From positions 1 through 64,000 of the forward strand of contig NZ_PYOM01000002.1 of assembly GCF_003026365.1 (NCBI RefSeq): 64,000 nucleotides of DNA, read 5' to 3'. The notes under the pieces were generated by a model, which searched no databases, was not told the origin of the DNA, and saw only the letters and a program-made list of their open reading frames with translations. Positions 27,188-38,712 of the stretch are shown here, piece after piece. Position 1 is the first letter of the stretch. The number at the start of each line of letters is the position of its first letter. This DNA comes from Photobacterium angustum. GTDB taxonomy: Bacteria > Pseudomonadota > Gammaproteobacteria > Enterobacterales > Vibrionaceae. The position numbers were made by a program, and so were the translations under genes.

Positions 27188-27218
27188 ACTAAAAAGTGAG
27201 ATATAAATCACTTTTAGT
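27188..27218. promoter_or_regulatory. Inverted repeat ahead of the nucleoside transporter
   Basis: ACTAAAAAGTGA and TCACTTTTAGT flank an 8-nt spacer (GATATAAA), about 64 bp before the start codon. It looks like an operator, but the spacing is two bases too long for CRP. The regulator is unknown. Confidence 0.4.
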
Positions 27219-27281
27219 AAGAAAGAAATGTTTAAACATAAGTACATTGATTGACAAGAATCACACTGAGAGCAACCAAAC

Positions 27282-28472
27282 ATGGTCTATCTACATTTCG
27301 TTTTAGGGTTAGTCGTTATCGCTGCCCTAGCACTTGTTGCAAGTAATAACCGTAAAAACATCAAGTACCGATATATTATTCAGCTACTGCTTATTGAAAT
27401 GGGATTAGCCTACTTCTTGCTTAACTCATCAATAGGTACAGGGATCGTTAAAGAATTTGCTGATGGATTCAATGGGTTACTCAATTTTGCCGCAGAAGGA
27501 ACTAATTTCGTCTTTGGCAACCTATCTAATAATGATGGCTTTAACTTCTTCTTAAGTGTTCTAATGCCAATCGTATTCATTTCAGCACTAATTGGTATTC
27601 TTCAGCACATCAAAGTATTGCCTTATGTAATCAAAGGCCTTGGATATTTATTATCAAAAGTTAATGGCATGGGTAAACTTGAATCCTTTAATGCTATTAG
27701 TGCCTTAATGGTCGGACAGTCTGAAAACTTCATCACCTATAAAGATATTCTCGGTAGAATGTCTGAGCGTCGCATGTACACGCTAGCGGCAACAGCGATG
27801 TCAACTGTATCGATGTCTATCGTCGGTTCTTACATGAAGCTAATCGATCCTAAATACGTCGTGGCTGCTTTGTTTCTAAACATGTTTAGTACCTTTATTA
27901 TTCTTTCTATCATTAACCCATATGATCACGAAGCAGAGATGAATATTGATGAGATGATGGCCGCTGAAAGTGGTGAGAAACTCACGTTCTTTGAAATGTT
28001 AGGAGAATATATTCTTACTGGCTTTAAAGTCGCGGTTATTGTAGCGGCAATGCTGATTGGTTTTATCGCACTAATTTCAATGATTAATGCAGGCTTTGAT
28101 GCTGTGTTTGGCATCAACTTCCAAGATGTTATTGGCTATGCTTTCTATCCATTTGCATGGATCATGGGTATCCCTGCCCATGAAGCCCTACAAGCAGGCA
28201 GTATCATGGCAACCAAGCTTGTTGCTAACGAATTTGTAGCAATGCTGTCACTACAAAAACAAGTAAGTGAATTAACACCGCACACCGTAGGTATTGTTTC
28301 TATCTTCCTTGTGTCATTCGCTAACTTTAGCTCTATCGGTATTATTGCTGGTGCTGTTAAAGGGGTGAACGAAGAGAAAGGAAACATGGTCGCACGTTTT
28401 GGTTTACGTTTACTTTACGGTTCAACGCTCGTTAGTTTTCTATCAGCGTTAATTGCAGGCATCATGATCTAA
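27282..28472 (+). CDS. NupC-family nucleoside transporter (NupX/YeiJ-like)
   Basis: A concentrative nucleoside symporter of the inner membrane, 396 residues with many hydrophobic helices. The motif [23 protein letters not shown] followed by [14 protein letters not shown] is that of the YeiJ/YeiM branch of the CNT family rather than NupC itself. The C-terminal [16 protein letters not shown] motif is also present. It is single-gene, preceded by a PurR-like box and an inverted repeat, and followed by a clear terminator. Confidence 0.9.
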   Translation: MVYLHFVLGLVVIAALALVASNNRKNIKYRYIIQLLLIEMGLAYFLLNSSIGTGIVKEFADGFNGLLNFAAEGTNFVFGNLSNNDGFNFFLSVLMPIVFISALIGILQHIKVLPYVIKGLGYLLSKVNGMGKLESFNAISALMVGQSENFITYKDILGRMSERRMYTLAATAMSTVSMSIVGSYMKLIDPKYVVAALFLNMFSTFIILSIINPYDHEAEMNIDEMMAAESGEKLTFFEMLGEYILTGFKVAVIVAAMLIGFIALISMINAGFDAVFGINFQDVIGYAFYPFAWIMGIPAHEALQAGSIMATKLVANEFVAMLSLQKQVSELTPHTVGIVSIFLVSFANFSSIGIIAGAVKGVNEEKGNMVARFGLRLLYGSTLVSFLSALIAGIMI

Positions 28473-28501
28473 TCGTTGTCATTGCCACTCCCCTCTAAAA
28501 T

Positions 28502-28536
28502 GCCGGTCTTTCATAATATGAAGGCTGGCTTTTTTA
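28502..28536 (+). terminator. Rho-independent terminator
   Basis: A stem of about 12 bp (GCCGGTCTT...AAGGCTGGC, one bulge) is followed by TTTTTT after the nucleoside transporter. Confidence 0.85.
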
Positions 28537-28712
28537 CTACATCGTAAGTTCCCCCTCCCCTATTTATCTCTAAATTGAGAATTTAACTTTCATTTTCAGT
28601 TATTTGATTTGTATGATAAATACATAGAATTGTGCCACTCATCACATAAAATTCGAATTCACGAACAATGTCCTGAGCCTATTAACTTAATAAATATAAT
28701 TTTGAGGCTTAT

Positions 28713-30377
28713 ATGTCGGATAAAACCGTCTCTGGTGCTGAACTGGTTGTTGAAACTTTAAATGCACATAACGTTCCACACATTTTTGGTATTCCTGGAG
28801 CAAAGGTGGATGCTGTTTTCGATGCTGTTTGTGATAACGGACCAGAAATCATTATTTGTCATCATGAACAAAATGCAGCGTTTATGGCAGCAGCAACAGG
28901 GCGTTTAACGGGTAAAGCAGGCATTTGTTTAGCAACCTCTGGACCAGGCGCATCAAACCTTGTCACAGGCGTTGCAACAGCGAATAGTGAAGGTGATCCT
29001 GTGGTTGCACTTGCAGGTGCTGTACCTCTTTCTATGTATTCTCACAATACTCATCAATCCATGGATACCCGTTCACTGTTTACTCCTATCACCAAGTTTT
29101 CAGCAGAAGTGATGGATAGCAGCTCGGTATCTGATGTTGTACATAAAGCTTTTCGTATTGCAGAGCAACCTACCCAAGGTGCTAGCTTTGTTAGTCTACC
29201 GCAAGATATTCTAACTAACCGTATTCCTTACCAGCCAGTACAACAGCCTAATCCAATTTTGTTCGGTGGTGCACACCCACAAGCTATTCGTCAGGCTGCT
29301 GATCGTATTAATGCTGCAAAAAATCCGGTGTTATTACTGGGCATGGATGCAAGCCAGCCTTTTGTTGCTGATGCTATTCGCCAACTACTCAAACAAACAC
29401 CAATTGCCGTTGTGAATACGTTTGCCGCAGCTGGGGTTATTTCTCATGATTTATACAACTGCTTTTTAGGTCGTGTTGGCTTATTTAAAAATCAACCCGG
29501 TGATATTGCATTAAACAGTGCAGATTTAATCATTACCATTGGCTACAGCCCAATTGAATACGATCCGATTCTTTGGAATAAAGATGCAAACACACCAATT
29601 ATTCATATTGGTTATCAACAAGCAGATTTAGAAATTAGCTATAACCCTGTTTGTGAAGTTGTGGGTGACTTAGCGGTGTCTGTTACGTCTATTGCTTCTG
29701 AATTAGATAAGCGAGAATCCTTAGAGAGCAACAAACAGATCCAATTATTACGCCACGATTTACAACATATTATGCAGATGGGGATAAATAAAACCTCATT
29801 AAACGGCGTTCACCCACTTCGTTTTGTTCATGATTTACGTCGCTTTGTTAGTGACGACACCACTGTATGTTGTGATGTAGGCTCTATTTATATTTGGATG
29901 GCACGTTACTTCCACAGCTTTGAACCTCGTCGTTTATTGTTCAGCAATGGTCAACAAACATTGGGCGTAGCTTTACCTTGGGCAATTGCAGCTTCCCTTC
30001 TTCACCCTAATGAAAAAGTAATTTCCATGTCTGGTGATGGTGGCTTCCTATTCTCATCAATGGAATTAGCCACGGCCGTGCGTCATAAATGTAATATCGT
30101 TCACTTTGTTTGGACAGATCACAGTTATGACATGGTTAAGATCCAACAGCTTAAAAAGTATGGTCGAGAGAGTGCCGTCAGCTTTATAGGTCCTGATATT
30201 GTTAAGTACGCAGAAAGCTTCGGCGCACATGGTTTAGCGATCAATACTGCCGATGATATTGAGCCTATTATGCGAAAAGCTATGAGCTTAAGTGGCCCAG
30301 TATTGGTCAACGTCAATATTGATTATAGCGATAACAGTCGCCTACTTGATCAACTTCATCCATGCCAACAAGATTAA
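28713..30377 (+). CDS. alsS: Catabolic acetolactate synthase
   Basis: A ThDP enzyme joining two pyruvates to 2-acetolactate for the acetoin/butanediol pathway. The 554 residues have three ThDP-enzyme domains: the N-terminal PYR domain with the catalytic Glu in IICHHEQNAAFMAAA, a middle domain, and a C-terminal PP domain with the ThDP motif SGDGGFLFSSMELATAV. It lacks an FAD-type anabolic partner subunit nearby and is paired with the decarboxylase 12 nt downstream, so the catabolic role is favoured. The GAGG site lies 7 nt before the ATG. Confidence 0.93.
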   Translation: MSDKTVSGAELVVETLNAHNVPHIFGIPGAKVDAVFDAVCDNGPEIIICHHEQNAAFMAAATGRLTGKAGICLATSGPGASNLVTGVATANSEGDPVVALAGAVPLSMYSHNTHQSMDTRSLFTPITKFSAEVMDSSSVSDVVHKAFRIAEQPTQGASFVSLPQDILTNRIPYQPVQQPNPILFGGAHPQAIRQAADRINAAKNPVLLLGMDASQPFVADAIRQLLKQTPIAVVNTFAAAGVISHDLYNCFLGRVGLFKNQPGDIALNSADLIITIGYSPIEYDPILWNKDANTPIIHIGYQQADLEISYNPVCEVVGDLAVSVTSIASELDKRESLESNKQIQLLRHDLQHIMQMGINKTSLNGVHPLRFVHDLRRFVSDDTTVCCDVGSIYIWMARYFHSFEPRRLLFSNGQQTLGVALPWAIAASLLHPNEKVISMSGDGGFLFSSMELATAVRHKCNIVHFVWTDHSYDMVKIQQLKKYGRESAVSFIGPDIVKYAESFGAHGLAINTADDIEPIMRKAMSLSGPVLVNVNIDYSDNSRLLDQLHPCQQD

Positions 30378-30389
30378 TAGGAGCATCAC

Positions 30390-31109
30390 ATGAGTGCTGA
30401 AACACATAACAAAACGTTCTACCAAACCTCAATGATGAGTGCATTAATTGCTGGGTTATATCAAGGTGATTTCACAATTGGTCAGTTATTAGATCATGGT
30501 AACTTTGGTATTGGTACCTTTAATGATCTTGACGGTGAAATGATTGTAATGGGTGATGAAGTTTACCAGCTTACAAGCACTGGCGATGTTCATCTTGTTG
30601 ATCACGATATCACCACGCCATTTGCTTCGGTTGTTAACTTTGAGCCAAAAGCAAAACTGAGTTTAATTGAACTAAGTAAAAAAGAATTTGAAACGTGCTT
30701 AGAGCAAGATCTACTCGCTCATAACGCAATTAATGCCATTCGTTTAACAGGTAAGTTCTCGTATGTGAAAACACGTACAGTACCTGCTCAGCACCGCCCT
30801 TATCCACCTATGGTTGAAGTTGTTAAGCATCAACCTATTGCTGAAATGACACATGTTTCAGGTGTGATGATTGGTTTTAAAATACCAGACTATATGATTG
30901 GTATTAATGTGCCAGGATTCCACTTTCACTTTATTAGTGATGATCGTACTCAAGGTGGTCATGTGAGTGACTTTATTCTCACAGAAGGTAATGTTGAAGT
31001 TGAAATATTTAAAGATTTCCACCTTCGTATGCCCGCCTCACAAGAATTTGATCGCGCAGATCTTCACCCTGAAGATCTACAAACTGCGATCCATGTAACT
31101 GAGAAATAA
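30390..31109 (+). CDS. alsD: Alpha-acetolactate decarboxylase
   Basis: Converts acetolactate to acetoin. It is 239 residues, the usual length, with FNDLDGEMIVMGDEVYQ, HRPYPPM and the zinc-site segment PGFHFHFISDDRTQGGHV carrying the three His ligands. The ribosome site is AGGAGCATCAC-ATG. It lies 12 nt after alsS in one operon closed by a strong terminator. No alsR-type regulator is adjacent in this window. Confidence 0.95.
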   Translation: MSAETHNKTFYQTSMMSALIAGLYQGDFTIGQLLDHGNFGIGTFNDLDGEMIVMGDEVYQLTSTGDVHLVDHDITTPFASVVNFEPKAKLSLIELSKKEFETCLEQDLLAHNAINAIRLTGKFSYVKTRTVPAQHRPYPPMVEVVKHQPIAEMTHVSGVMIGFKIPDYMIGINVPGFHFHFISDDRTQGGHVSDFILTEGNVEVEIFKDFHLRMPASQEFDRADLHPEDLQTAIHVTEK

Positions 31110-31140
31110 AAATTTAAAATATTAGGTATTTCTTAATAAC

Positions 31141-31172
31141 AAAAGGAGCGTTAAATACGCTCCTTTTCTTTT
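31141..31172. terminator. Bidirectional terminator after alsD
   Basis: AAAAGGAGCG-TTAAATA-CGCTCCTTTT is a perfect 10-bp stem with T-rich flank between convergent genes. Confidence 0.88.
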
Positions 31173-31177
31173 ATCCC

Positions 31178-31843
31178 TTATTTTTCATACAATCTAAAAT
31201 CACTCAGATCAAATGCCCATGTTTGCGCAGGATTACCAGGTAGTGAAACGGTAATTTCTTTCTTATTATTCGTAACTGTTGGTATATCACTACAGTTACC
31301 AAATTCAGAAGTCATCAATGGCAATGAGTTTTGTCTCGCTACAACATAGATAAACATAGCAGGACATGCCGTCCCTCCGGTCGATAACCACACTAAACTT
31401 ACTTTACCATTATTGATTGGAAATTCTTTTTCTACACCTACATCAACGTATTCTTCTGACGTATAAATTTTATTACTGTCCAAATATAAACTAGCGGCAT
31501 CATCATCAGTGCTCTTAGTAAGAATTAACGGCTTAGCTTGTGGGGCTCGTTCAAACTTAGGCTGAAAAAATTGGCTTTTATCTGAATAGGTCAATACAGC
31601 ACCATTCAAGGTTATCTTTTCCCCAACCTTATCCATAATAAATGGTTCATTGGTTTCATTAATAAGCAGTTCATAACGATGGCCGTCTGGCGTATCTACC
31701 CAATAATTTAAGGTCGCATAATTTAACTTACCTGTTAACGTCGTCGGGATCATAGATTCAAGCTCAGTCGCACTCACATTTGTAGTCACAACGGTACTGA
31801 GTAATAAGAGGGATTTTAAAATAAACTTTGATTTTTTGAACAT
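31178..31843 (-). CDS. Secreted protein, unknown function
   Basis: About 221 residues with an N-terminal signal peptide (MFKKSKFILKSLLLLSTVVT...VSA). The mature part is beta-rich, with STGGTACPAMFIYVV and FGNCSD, whose two cysteines could form a disulfide; no family is recognised. The longer ORF starts at 31864, but the ATG at 31843 has an AAGG site 8 nt upstream and a proper signal start, so it is used. It is a single gene convergent with alsD. Confidence 0.7.
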   Translation of the reverse strand: MFKKSKFILKSLLLLSTVVTTNVSATELESMIPTTLTGKLNYATLNYWVDTPDGHRYELLINETNEPFIMDKVGEKITLNGAVLTYSDKSQFFQPKFERAPQAKPLILTKSTDDDAASLYLDSNKIYTSEEYVDVGVEKEFPINNGKVSLVWLSTGGTACPAMFIYVVARQNSLPLMTSEFGNCSDIPTVTNNKKEITVSLPGNPAQTWAFDLSDFRLYEK

Positions 31844-32011
31844 CGTTAAGCCTTGCAATGACATAGAAACAAGAAGCAGTAAAATTCCACCACCACACTA
31901 TGCTATCTTACGCTTTAAAATGCGATATTTTATGATATAAATCATAAGATTAACTGCCAAACAAAAAGTATCGATTACTTATATTTTCTGAGCAGATATT
32001 AATATATGTAT

Positions 32012-32053
32012 AAAAAAACCTGACTCATTCACCAAGCGGCAATTCATCAGGTT
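32012..32053 (-). terminator. Rho-independent terminator after phoD
   Basis: On the minus strand AACCTGA...TCAGGTT closes a long loop and is followed by seven Ts. Confidence 0.75.
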
Positions 32054-32077
32054 ATTCATCGTTAAGTATAAATAGGT

Positions 32078-33757
32078 TTAGCTGACCATTAATCCATTTT
32101 TGCTCACCAGCTTCTGAGTTTCTACTTGGTACTCTTTCTCTTTTACCGTCGAAACAAAGTGCCACGTTGAAAGCACTTGCTGATGATCAATATCTAAACG
32201 AATAAAACCACGTTGTTTTAAATTAACCCATTGAAGATCTGAAACTAATTGCGGTAGAATAAATTCCATCTGCCCAATTGTTTGCAAGTCTAACCCTAAA
32301 TATTTTTCTAATCCGGGAGAAGTCACCGAGCTTGTTGCAAACTCAATCCCCACCCCATTTCCTTTATGATCACTTAATTCACTACACCAAGCATTGTGGC
32401 TATCGCCTGCTAACGTAATAAGTTGTTTATTTAACTTTGTCGTCACGCCATATAACCATTCACGCTCCATATAAAACCCGTCCCAAGCATCTAAATTATA
32501 TGGAAGTAAATATGGGTCTGAACTTGGATCAGATAAATAGGTATTAATTGCATTCTGTACCGCGATCATCGCAGCTGGCTTGTTTGCATCACTTGCCTGA
32601 AATAATTGAAATAGCCCCATCATGACACTACTTGGCATTTCAATCTTACCCATTAACACTTGTTGGCCTAACAATGACCATTTAGCCGTCTTCGTTGTCA
32701 TACGCTCACTGAGCCATTGCTTTTGATCATTGCCGAGTAACTTGCGTTCAGGAGCGCGTGCCTGTTGAATTAACCCAGAAATAGATTCAATCGATGTATC
32801 TGTCAGCGAAAAGTAATCAAGCGGTTCATCTCGTGCGACAACACGGGTATCTAACATATATAAGTCAAACAAATCACCAAAGCTAAAGTCTCGATAGGTG
32901 ATCATAGAAGAAACAGGGTTTTCTCTAACAGGTAACCATTCTAACCAAGCTAACGCAGCTGCAGCTCTACGTTGAGAAAAGTCACCTTCTTGTTGTTGAT
33001 GGTTCTCAGCCCCTTCTCGCCATGTATCATTGGCTATTTCATGATCATCCCAAATAGCGATCATTGGTAATGCCGCATGTAACGCTTGAAGATCACTGTC
33101 ACTACGGTATTGCGCATAACGTTTGCGATAATCATCTAAAGTAATGCATTCAGACTCTTTACTTGGAATACGATTTAAACGTTGTGCATCTTCAGTGGCA
33201 TATTGCCCAGCCCCATATTCATAAATATAATCGCCTAAATGTAGTACTGCATTAATAGGTGAAGTTTGGTGCTGTTTAACTATTTCTCGATACACATTAA
33301 AGTAACCAGCAGGAAAATTAGAGCATGACACGACGGCAATAGACGCTTTATCAAGCTCACCTTCAGCTAAAGTCTTAGTCTGCCCTACAGGACTTAACGT
33401 ATCATTTGCTTCAAAACGATAATAATACTGTTGATTAGGTTGTAGACCATTAACATCTACCTTTACTGTAAAATCTTTTACGCTATCGGTCGTAACCTCT
33501 CCTGAAGTAACAATCTGCATAAATTGCTCATCAGTCGCAACTTGCCATTGAACGTTAATTAAGCGTGCATCTGTAGTAATACGTGTCCAAATAATAACGG
33601 CTTGTTGTAAAGGATCACCACTAGCAACGCCGTGATTAAAGCCAACCTTAATTTTCGATTTTTGTTGCTGTTCATCATTACTATTACATCCTGTAAGCGA
33701 AGTAACCATCGCTGCTGATGATAGTGCTTTTACAAATCCTCGACGTGATAACGACAT
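32078..33757 (-). CDS. phoD: Alkaline phosphatase D family protein
   Basis: A secreted PhoD-type phosphodiesterase/phosphatase of 559 residues. The N-terminus has a twin-arginine signal (SRRGFVKALSS) ending in a lipobox-like LTGC, so it is likely Tat-exported and perhaps lipid-anchored. An N-terminal fibronectin-like PhoD domain begins GVASGDPLQQAVIIWTR; the metallophosphatase part shows HLGDYIYEYG, IWDDHEIANDTW and TLAGDSHNAW with metal ligands. No Pho box was found upstream, so phosphate regulation is not evident from sequence. Confidence 0.92.
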   Translation of the reverse strand: MSLSRRGFVKALSSAAMVTSLTGCNSNDEQQQKSKIKVGFNHGVASGDPLQQAVIIWTRITTDARLINVQWQVATDEQFMQIVTSGEVTTDSVKDFTVKVDVNGLQPNQQYYYRFEANDTLSPVGQTKTLAEGELDKASIAVVSCSNFPAGYFNVYREIVKQHQTSPINAVLHLGDYIYEYGAGQYATEDAQRLNRIPSKESECITLDDYRKRYAQYRSDSDLQALHAALPMIAIWDDHEIANDTWREGAENHQQQEGDFSQRRAAAALAWLEWLPVRENPVSSMITYRDFSFGDLFDLYMLDTRVVARDEPLDYFSLTDTSIESISGLIQQARAPERKLLGNDQKQWLSERMTTKTAKWSLLGQQVLMGKIEMPSSVMMGLFQLFQASDANKPAAMIAVQNAINTYLSDPSSDPYLLPYNLDAWDGFYMEREWLYGVTTKLNKQLITLAGDSHNAWCSELSDHKGNGVGIEFATSSVTSPGLEKYLGLDLQTIGQMEFILPQLVSDLQWVNLKQRGFIRLDIDHQQVLSTWHFVSTVKEKEYQVETQKLVSKNGLMVS

Positions 33758-34047
33758 ATCTATTCCTTTAAATATAATAACTGGTCAAACCAGGCAGAAT
33801 ATCGCATGTCTTTATGACGTTTTTGTTTGAGGGAGATGTAATTTTTATTAACAAAACACTCAAAATGAGCACAGTAGCAACAAAAAATACCTCTAAGGCA
33901 TTATATTGTTACCTTACAGTAAAAGTAATTTGTCATTTATGGTTATTATCATCTTACATGAAATAAATATAATACCTCCTATCGAAAAAAGTGCGGTTTT
34001 GAAAAAAAAAAATCCTGCTTTATCTCACAAAACTTGAATTTTGGTGG
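33758..34047. other. Divergent promoter region phoD/ndh
   Basis: AT-rich DNA without a gene. It should hold the phoD promoter, but no clear sigma-70 pair or Pho box could be placed. Confidence 0.4.
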
Positions 34048-34073
34048 ATTTCATTGTCTTATATCAATGAAAT
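34048..34073. promoter_or_regulatory. Perfect 9-bp inverted repeat upstream of ndh
   Basis: ATTTCATTG and CAATGAAAT flank the 8-nt spacer TCTTATAT. It is operator-like and lies about 145 bp before the ndh start. The regulator is unknown. Confidence 0.4.
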
Positions 34074-34160
34074 TCATCTAATAAATGATAGAGCATGCCA
34101 TTCCATATAGGCATGTTCACAAAATAATAGAGTAGCAACGGATTAGCTCATTAATTTAAT

Positions 34161-34197
34161 GATGGTCAAACCATCCCCTGAGGAATGAAGTCCAGGG
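34161..34197 (+). promoter_or_regulatory. Tandem hairpins in the ndh leader
   Basis: GATGGT-CAA-ACCATC (34161-34175) abuts CCCTG...CAGGG (34176-34180/34193-34197). The pair sits just before the ribosome site (GAGGAATTCGT-ATG) and is GC-rich relative to its surroundings, so it could affect translation. Confidence 0.35.
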
Positions 34198-34215
34198 TGC
34201 CTTTGAGGAATTCGT

Positions 34216-35442
34216 ATGTCACGAATCGTTATTGTAGGTGGCGGTGCCGCAGGCTTAGAGTTATCAACTCTATTAGCAAAAACCGTACGAAAAGAAGATG
34301 AAATTATTCTTGTAGAACCAGAAACGCATCACTTCTGGAAACCTCGTTTGCACGAAATCGCAGCAGGAACTTTTGATAGTGACTTAGATACAGTTTGTTA
34401 TTTCACCCATGGTGCCCGTCATGGCTATCAACATTACCAAGCCGCGATGACAGATATTGATCGTGATAATAAAATGCTTTCTGTTCGTCGTCCTGATGGT
34501 ACAGAAGCGGCTTTAAAATACGATTACCTTGTTATTGCTATTGGTGCGGTAAGTAATGACTTTAATACCACTGGTGCAAAAGATCATTGCTTATTCTTAG
34601 ACTCAGCAAGTCAAGCTCGTCAGGCATGGCATCAAGTTAGCCTGATCCTTCGAGCAAGTGAAGATCGCTCAGTAAATATTGTTGGTGCTGGTGCGACGGG
34701 TGTTGAGCTTGCAGCAGAGCTTGCTCGTGTTAGCCAGAAACTTCAACGCTATAATGGTGCACCACTGCATATCAACTTGATTGAAGCTGCTGGTCGTGTA
34801 TTACCAAATAGCCCTGAAAAAATGTCAGAAAAAGTGCAAAAAGAGCTAGAGCGTAATAACGTGAATGTTCTTCTTGATACACGTATTCGTGAAGTCACTG
34901 AAAAAGGTATGCTAACAGTTGACAACCGTGAGTTAAATGCTGACGTACAGTTCTGGGCTGCAGGCGTTAAAGCGCCAGATTGGCTAAACGGTATTGGCGG
35001 TTTAAGTTATAATCGTATGAACCAAATTCAGGTAAATGCTAATTTAACAACAACGGTTGATGATAGCATCTTCTCTTTAGGTGATTGTGCGTCAATCCCT
35101 CAGGCTGATGGCAGCTTTGTTCCACCTAAAGCACAAGCGGCTAACCGTGCAGCCGTTCACTTAGCAAAAAGCCTTGGTGGAATGCTACGTGGTAAACCAT
35201 TAACTGACTTCGAATTTAAAGATGGCGGTATGGTTGTTGCTGTTGGTCACCATTTTGCAGTAGGCTCATTTGCGCCTGGTTCAAAAATGGAAGGGAAAAT
35301 GGTTCTTCAAGGACGTCTAATTCGTCGTCTATACGATACAATTTTCCGTCTTCACCAACGTACAGTTACGGGGATGTTTACTGTTTCACGTTTGATGATT
35401 GCAAAACGCCTTAAAGCTGTATTTAAACCTAGCGGTATTTAA
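34216..35442 (+). CDS. ndh: NADH dehydrogenase type II
   Basis: A single-subunit, non-proton-pumping NADH:quinone oxidoreductase bound to the inner face of the membrane. The 408 residues hold the FAD dinucleotide fold at the N-terminus (IVIVGGGAAGLELS), the NADH fold in the middle (NIVGAGATGVELAAELA) and FSLGDCASIP near the FAD end. The C-terminal basic/hydrophobic tail (VSRLMIAKRLKAVFK) is the usual membrane-binding part. It is a single gene followed by a 15-bp hairpin. Confidence 0.93.
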   Translation: MSRIVIVGGGAAGLELSTLLAKTVRKEDEIILVEPETHHFWKPRLHEIAAGTFDSDLDTVCYFTHGARHGYQHYQAAMTDIDRDNKMLSVRRPDGTEAALKYDYLVIAIGAVSNDFNTTGAKDHCLFLDSASQARQAWHQVSLILRASEDRSVNIVGAGATGVELAAELARVSQKLQRYNGAPLHINLIEAAGRVLPNSPEKMSEKVQKELERNNVNVLLDTRIREVTEKGMLTVDNRELNADVQFWAAGVKAPDWLNGIGGLSYNRMNQIQVNANLTTTVDDSIFSLGDCASIPQADGSFVPPKAQAANRAAVHLAKSLGGMLRGKPLTDFEFKDGGMVVAVGHHFAVGSFAPGSKMEGKMVLQGRLIRRLYDTIFRLHQRTVTGMFTVSRLMIAKRLKAVFKPSGI

Positions 35443-35461
35443 TCGCTAGTTAAATCTCTTA

Positions 35462-35496
35462 ATAATGGTCAATATATTTCGTATATTGACCATTAT
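35462..35496 (+). terminator. Hairpin after ndh
   Basis: A perfect 15-bp AT-rich stem (ATAATGGTCAATATA with its complement, loop TTTCG). The flank is A-rich rather than T-rich on the plus strand. Confidence 0.5.
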
Positions 35497-35579
35497 ATAA
35501 AAATAATAAATTTAAATTATATTCATCTACTATTTTTATTAATAGTGTATTGCCACACCTTAAATTAATAAGTCTAATA

Positions 35580-36185
35580 ATGCTAAAGCTATTCGCTAAA
35601 CTATTTAACCGAAATGATCGCCCTACCATCATTAACATTCACCCGGCCGTTAATCGTGGTATTACACCAACAAATAACTCTTTAAATGGCGGTAAACTAC
35701 AATGCCACTGTCGTTCAAATAAAGTGACTGTATCTTTAGAAGGTCAAACAGCACATAACCATATTTGTGGTTGTTCTAAATGTTGGAAACCTAAAGACGC
35801 ATTATTTTCACAAGTTGCTGTTATTCCTCGAGATAAAGTAACAGTAACAGCAAATGCAGACAAACTAAAAGTTGTTGATGACGCAGCTGTGATTAAGCGT
35901 TTTGCGTGTAAAGACTGTGGTGTACATATGTATGGTCGTATTAAAGATACTAACCACCCATTCTACGGCTTAGATTTTGTACATACTGAACTGTCAGCAG
36001 AGCAAGGTTGGTCTGAGCCTACTTTTGCAGCATTTGTATCATCTCTAATTGAAGCAGGTGTTGATCCTAAAGAAATGGGTGCTATTCGTTCTCGTATTGA
36101 AGAATTAGGTATGGAACCTTACGATTGCTTATCACCTGCATTAATGGATGTAATTGCTGACCATGTAGCACAACAAAAGAAGTAA
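35580..36185 (+). CDS. gfa: Glutathione-dependent formaldehyde-activating enzyme (Gfa), first copy
   Basis: A zinc protein that promotes S-hydroxymethylglutathione formation. About 201 residues with the family cysteines [14 protein letters not shown] and [10 protein letters not shown]. Compared with the next copy it has an extra basic, hydrophobic N-terminus ([16 protein letters not shown]). The longest ORF starts at a TTG (35550); the ATG at 35580 is preferred, though its ribosome site is weak. The two neighbouring copies and the class III alcohol dehydrogenase downstream form a formaldehyde detoxification cluster. Confidence 0.85.
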   Translation: MLKLFAKLFNRNDRPTIINIHPAVNRGITPTNNSLNGGKLQCHCRSNKVTVSLEGQTAHNHICGCSKCWKPKDALFSQVAVIPRDKVTVTANADKLKVVDDAAVIKRFACKDCGVHMYGRIKDTNHPFYGLDFVHTELSAEQGWSEPTFAAFVSSLIEAGVDPKEMGAIRSRIEELGMEPYDCLSPALMDVIADHVAQQKK

Positions 36186-36363
36186 TAATAAAAATTTGAT
36201 TATTCCTAATCAGTAATAATCATTTACTGTAAAACAGATTGTTTAAACCTAATAAAACTTTAGAATACTTCCATTCGCTAATTAATATTTAATTAACGAA
36301 TAGAAAAATAAAAAATAACACTCTAACTCTACATTTAATTATAAATAATATAAGAGCATCTTT

Positions 36364-36933
36364 ATGTCTATTAAATTACACCCATCAATTGATAATGGCT
36401 TTATTGCAACTAAAGAAAACTTTGTTGGTGGCGTATTAAGCTGTAAATGTGAAACAAATACAGTACGTGTTAAACTATCAGGTCAAACAGCACATAACCA
36501 CGCTTGTGGTTGTTCTAAGTGCTGGAAACCAGAAGGCGCAGTTTTCTCTCAAATCGCTGTTATTTCTCGTGACAACGTTGAAGTTATTGCAAATGCAGAC
36601 AAACTTGTTGTTGTTGATAAAAATGCTGCAATCAAACGTCACGCTTGTAAAGAATGTGGTGTTCACATGTACGGCCGTATCGAAGATACTAACCACCCAT
36701 TCCACGGTTTAGATTTTGTTCACACAGAGCTATCAACTGACGAAGGTTGGTCTGCTCCTGAATTTGCAGCATTTGTTTCTTCTATCATCGAAACTGGAAC
36801 TGATCCAAAAGATATGGATGCAATCCGTGCTCGTCTAAACGAACTAGGCCTTAAGCCATACGATTGCCTATCTCCAGCACTAATGGATGCAATCGCAACT
36901 CACGTTTACGCACAAAACCATAAAAGTGCATAA
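36364..36933 (+). CDS. gfa: Glutathione-dependent formaldehyde-activating enzyme (Gfa), second copy
   Basis: 189 residues, the usual Gfa length (about 190). It has zinc-site cysteines [21 protein letters not shown] and [11 protein letters not shown], and the family ending [13 protein letters not shown]. It is clearly similar to the copy 178 nt upstream over its whole length, so it arose by tandem duplication. The AAGAG site precedes the ATG. It is closed by a strong terminator. Confidence 0.92.
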   Translation: MSIKLHPSIDNGFIATKENFVGGVLSCKCETNTVRVKLSGQTAHNHACGCSKCWKPEGAVFSQIAVISRDNVEVIANADKLVVVDKNAAIKRHACKECGVHMYGRIEDTNHPFHGLDFVHTELSTDEGWSAPEFAAFVSSIIETGTDPKDMDAIRARLNELGLKPYDCLSPALMDAIATHVYAQNHKSA

Positions 36934-36960
36934 GCGATAAAATAAATCCAATAACGTTTT

Positions 36961-36998
36961 AAGCACATGTAGACCATTCGGTTTACATGTGCTTTTTT
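36961..36998 (+). terminator. Rho-independent terminator after gfa
   Basis: AAGCACATGTA...TACATGTGCTT is an 11-bp stem followed by TTTT. Confidence 0.88.
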
Positions 36999-38689
<1,691 letters not shown>

Positions 38690-38712
38690 TTTGCCTCTTA
38701 TTTAAGCTATAC

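Noticed and set aside
27191..27215. CRP site upstream of the nucleoside transporter
   Set aside because: GTGA and TCAC are separated by 8 nt instead of 6.
33900..33960. Pho box for phoD
   Set aside because: A TGTCAT hexamer is present, but no second hexamer at the right spacing.
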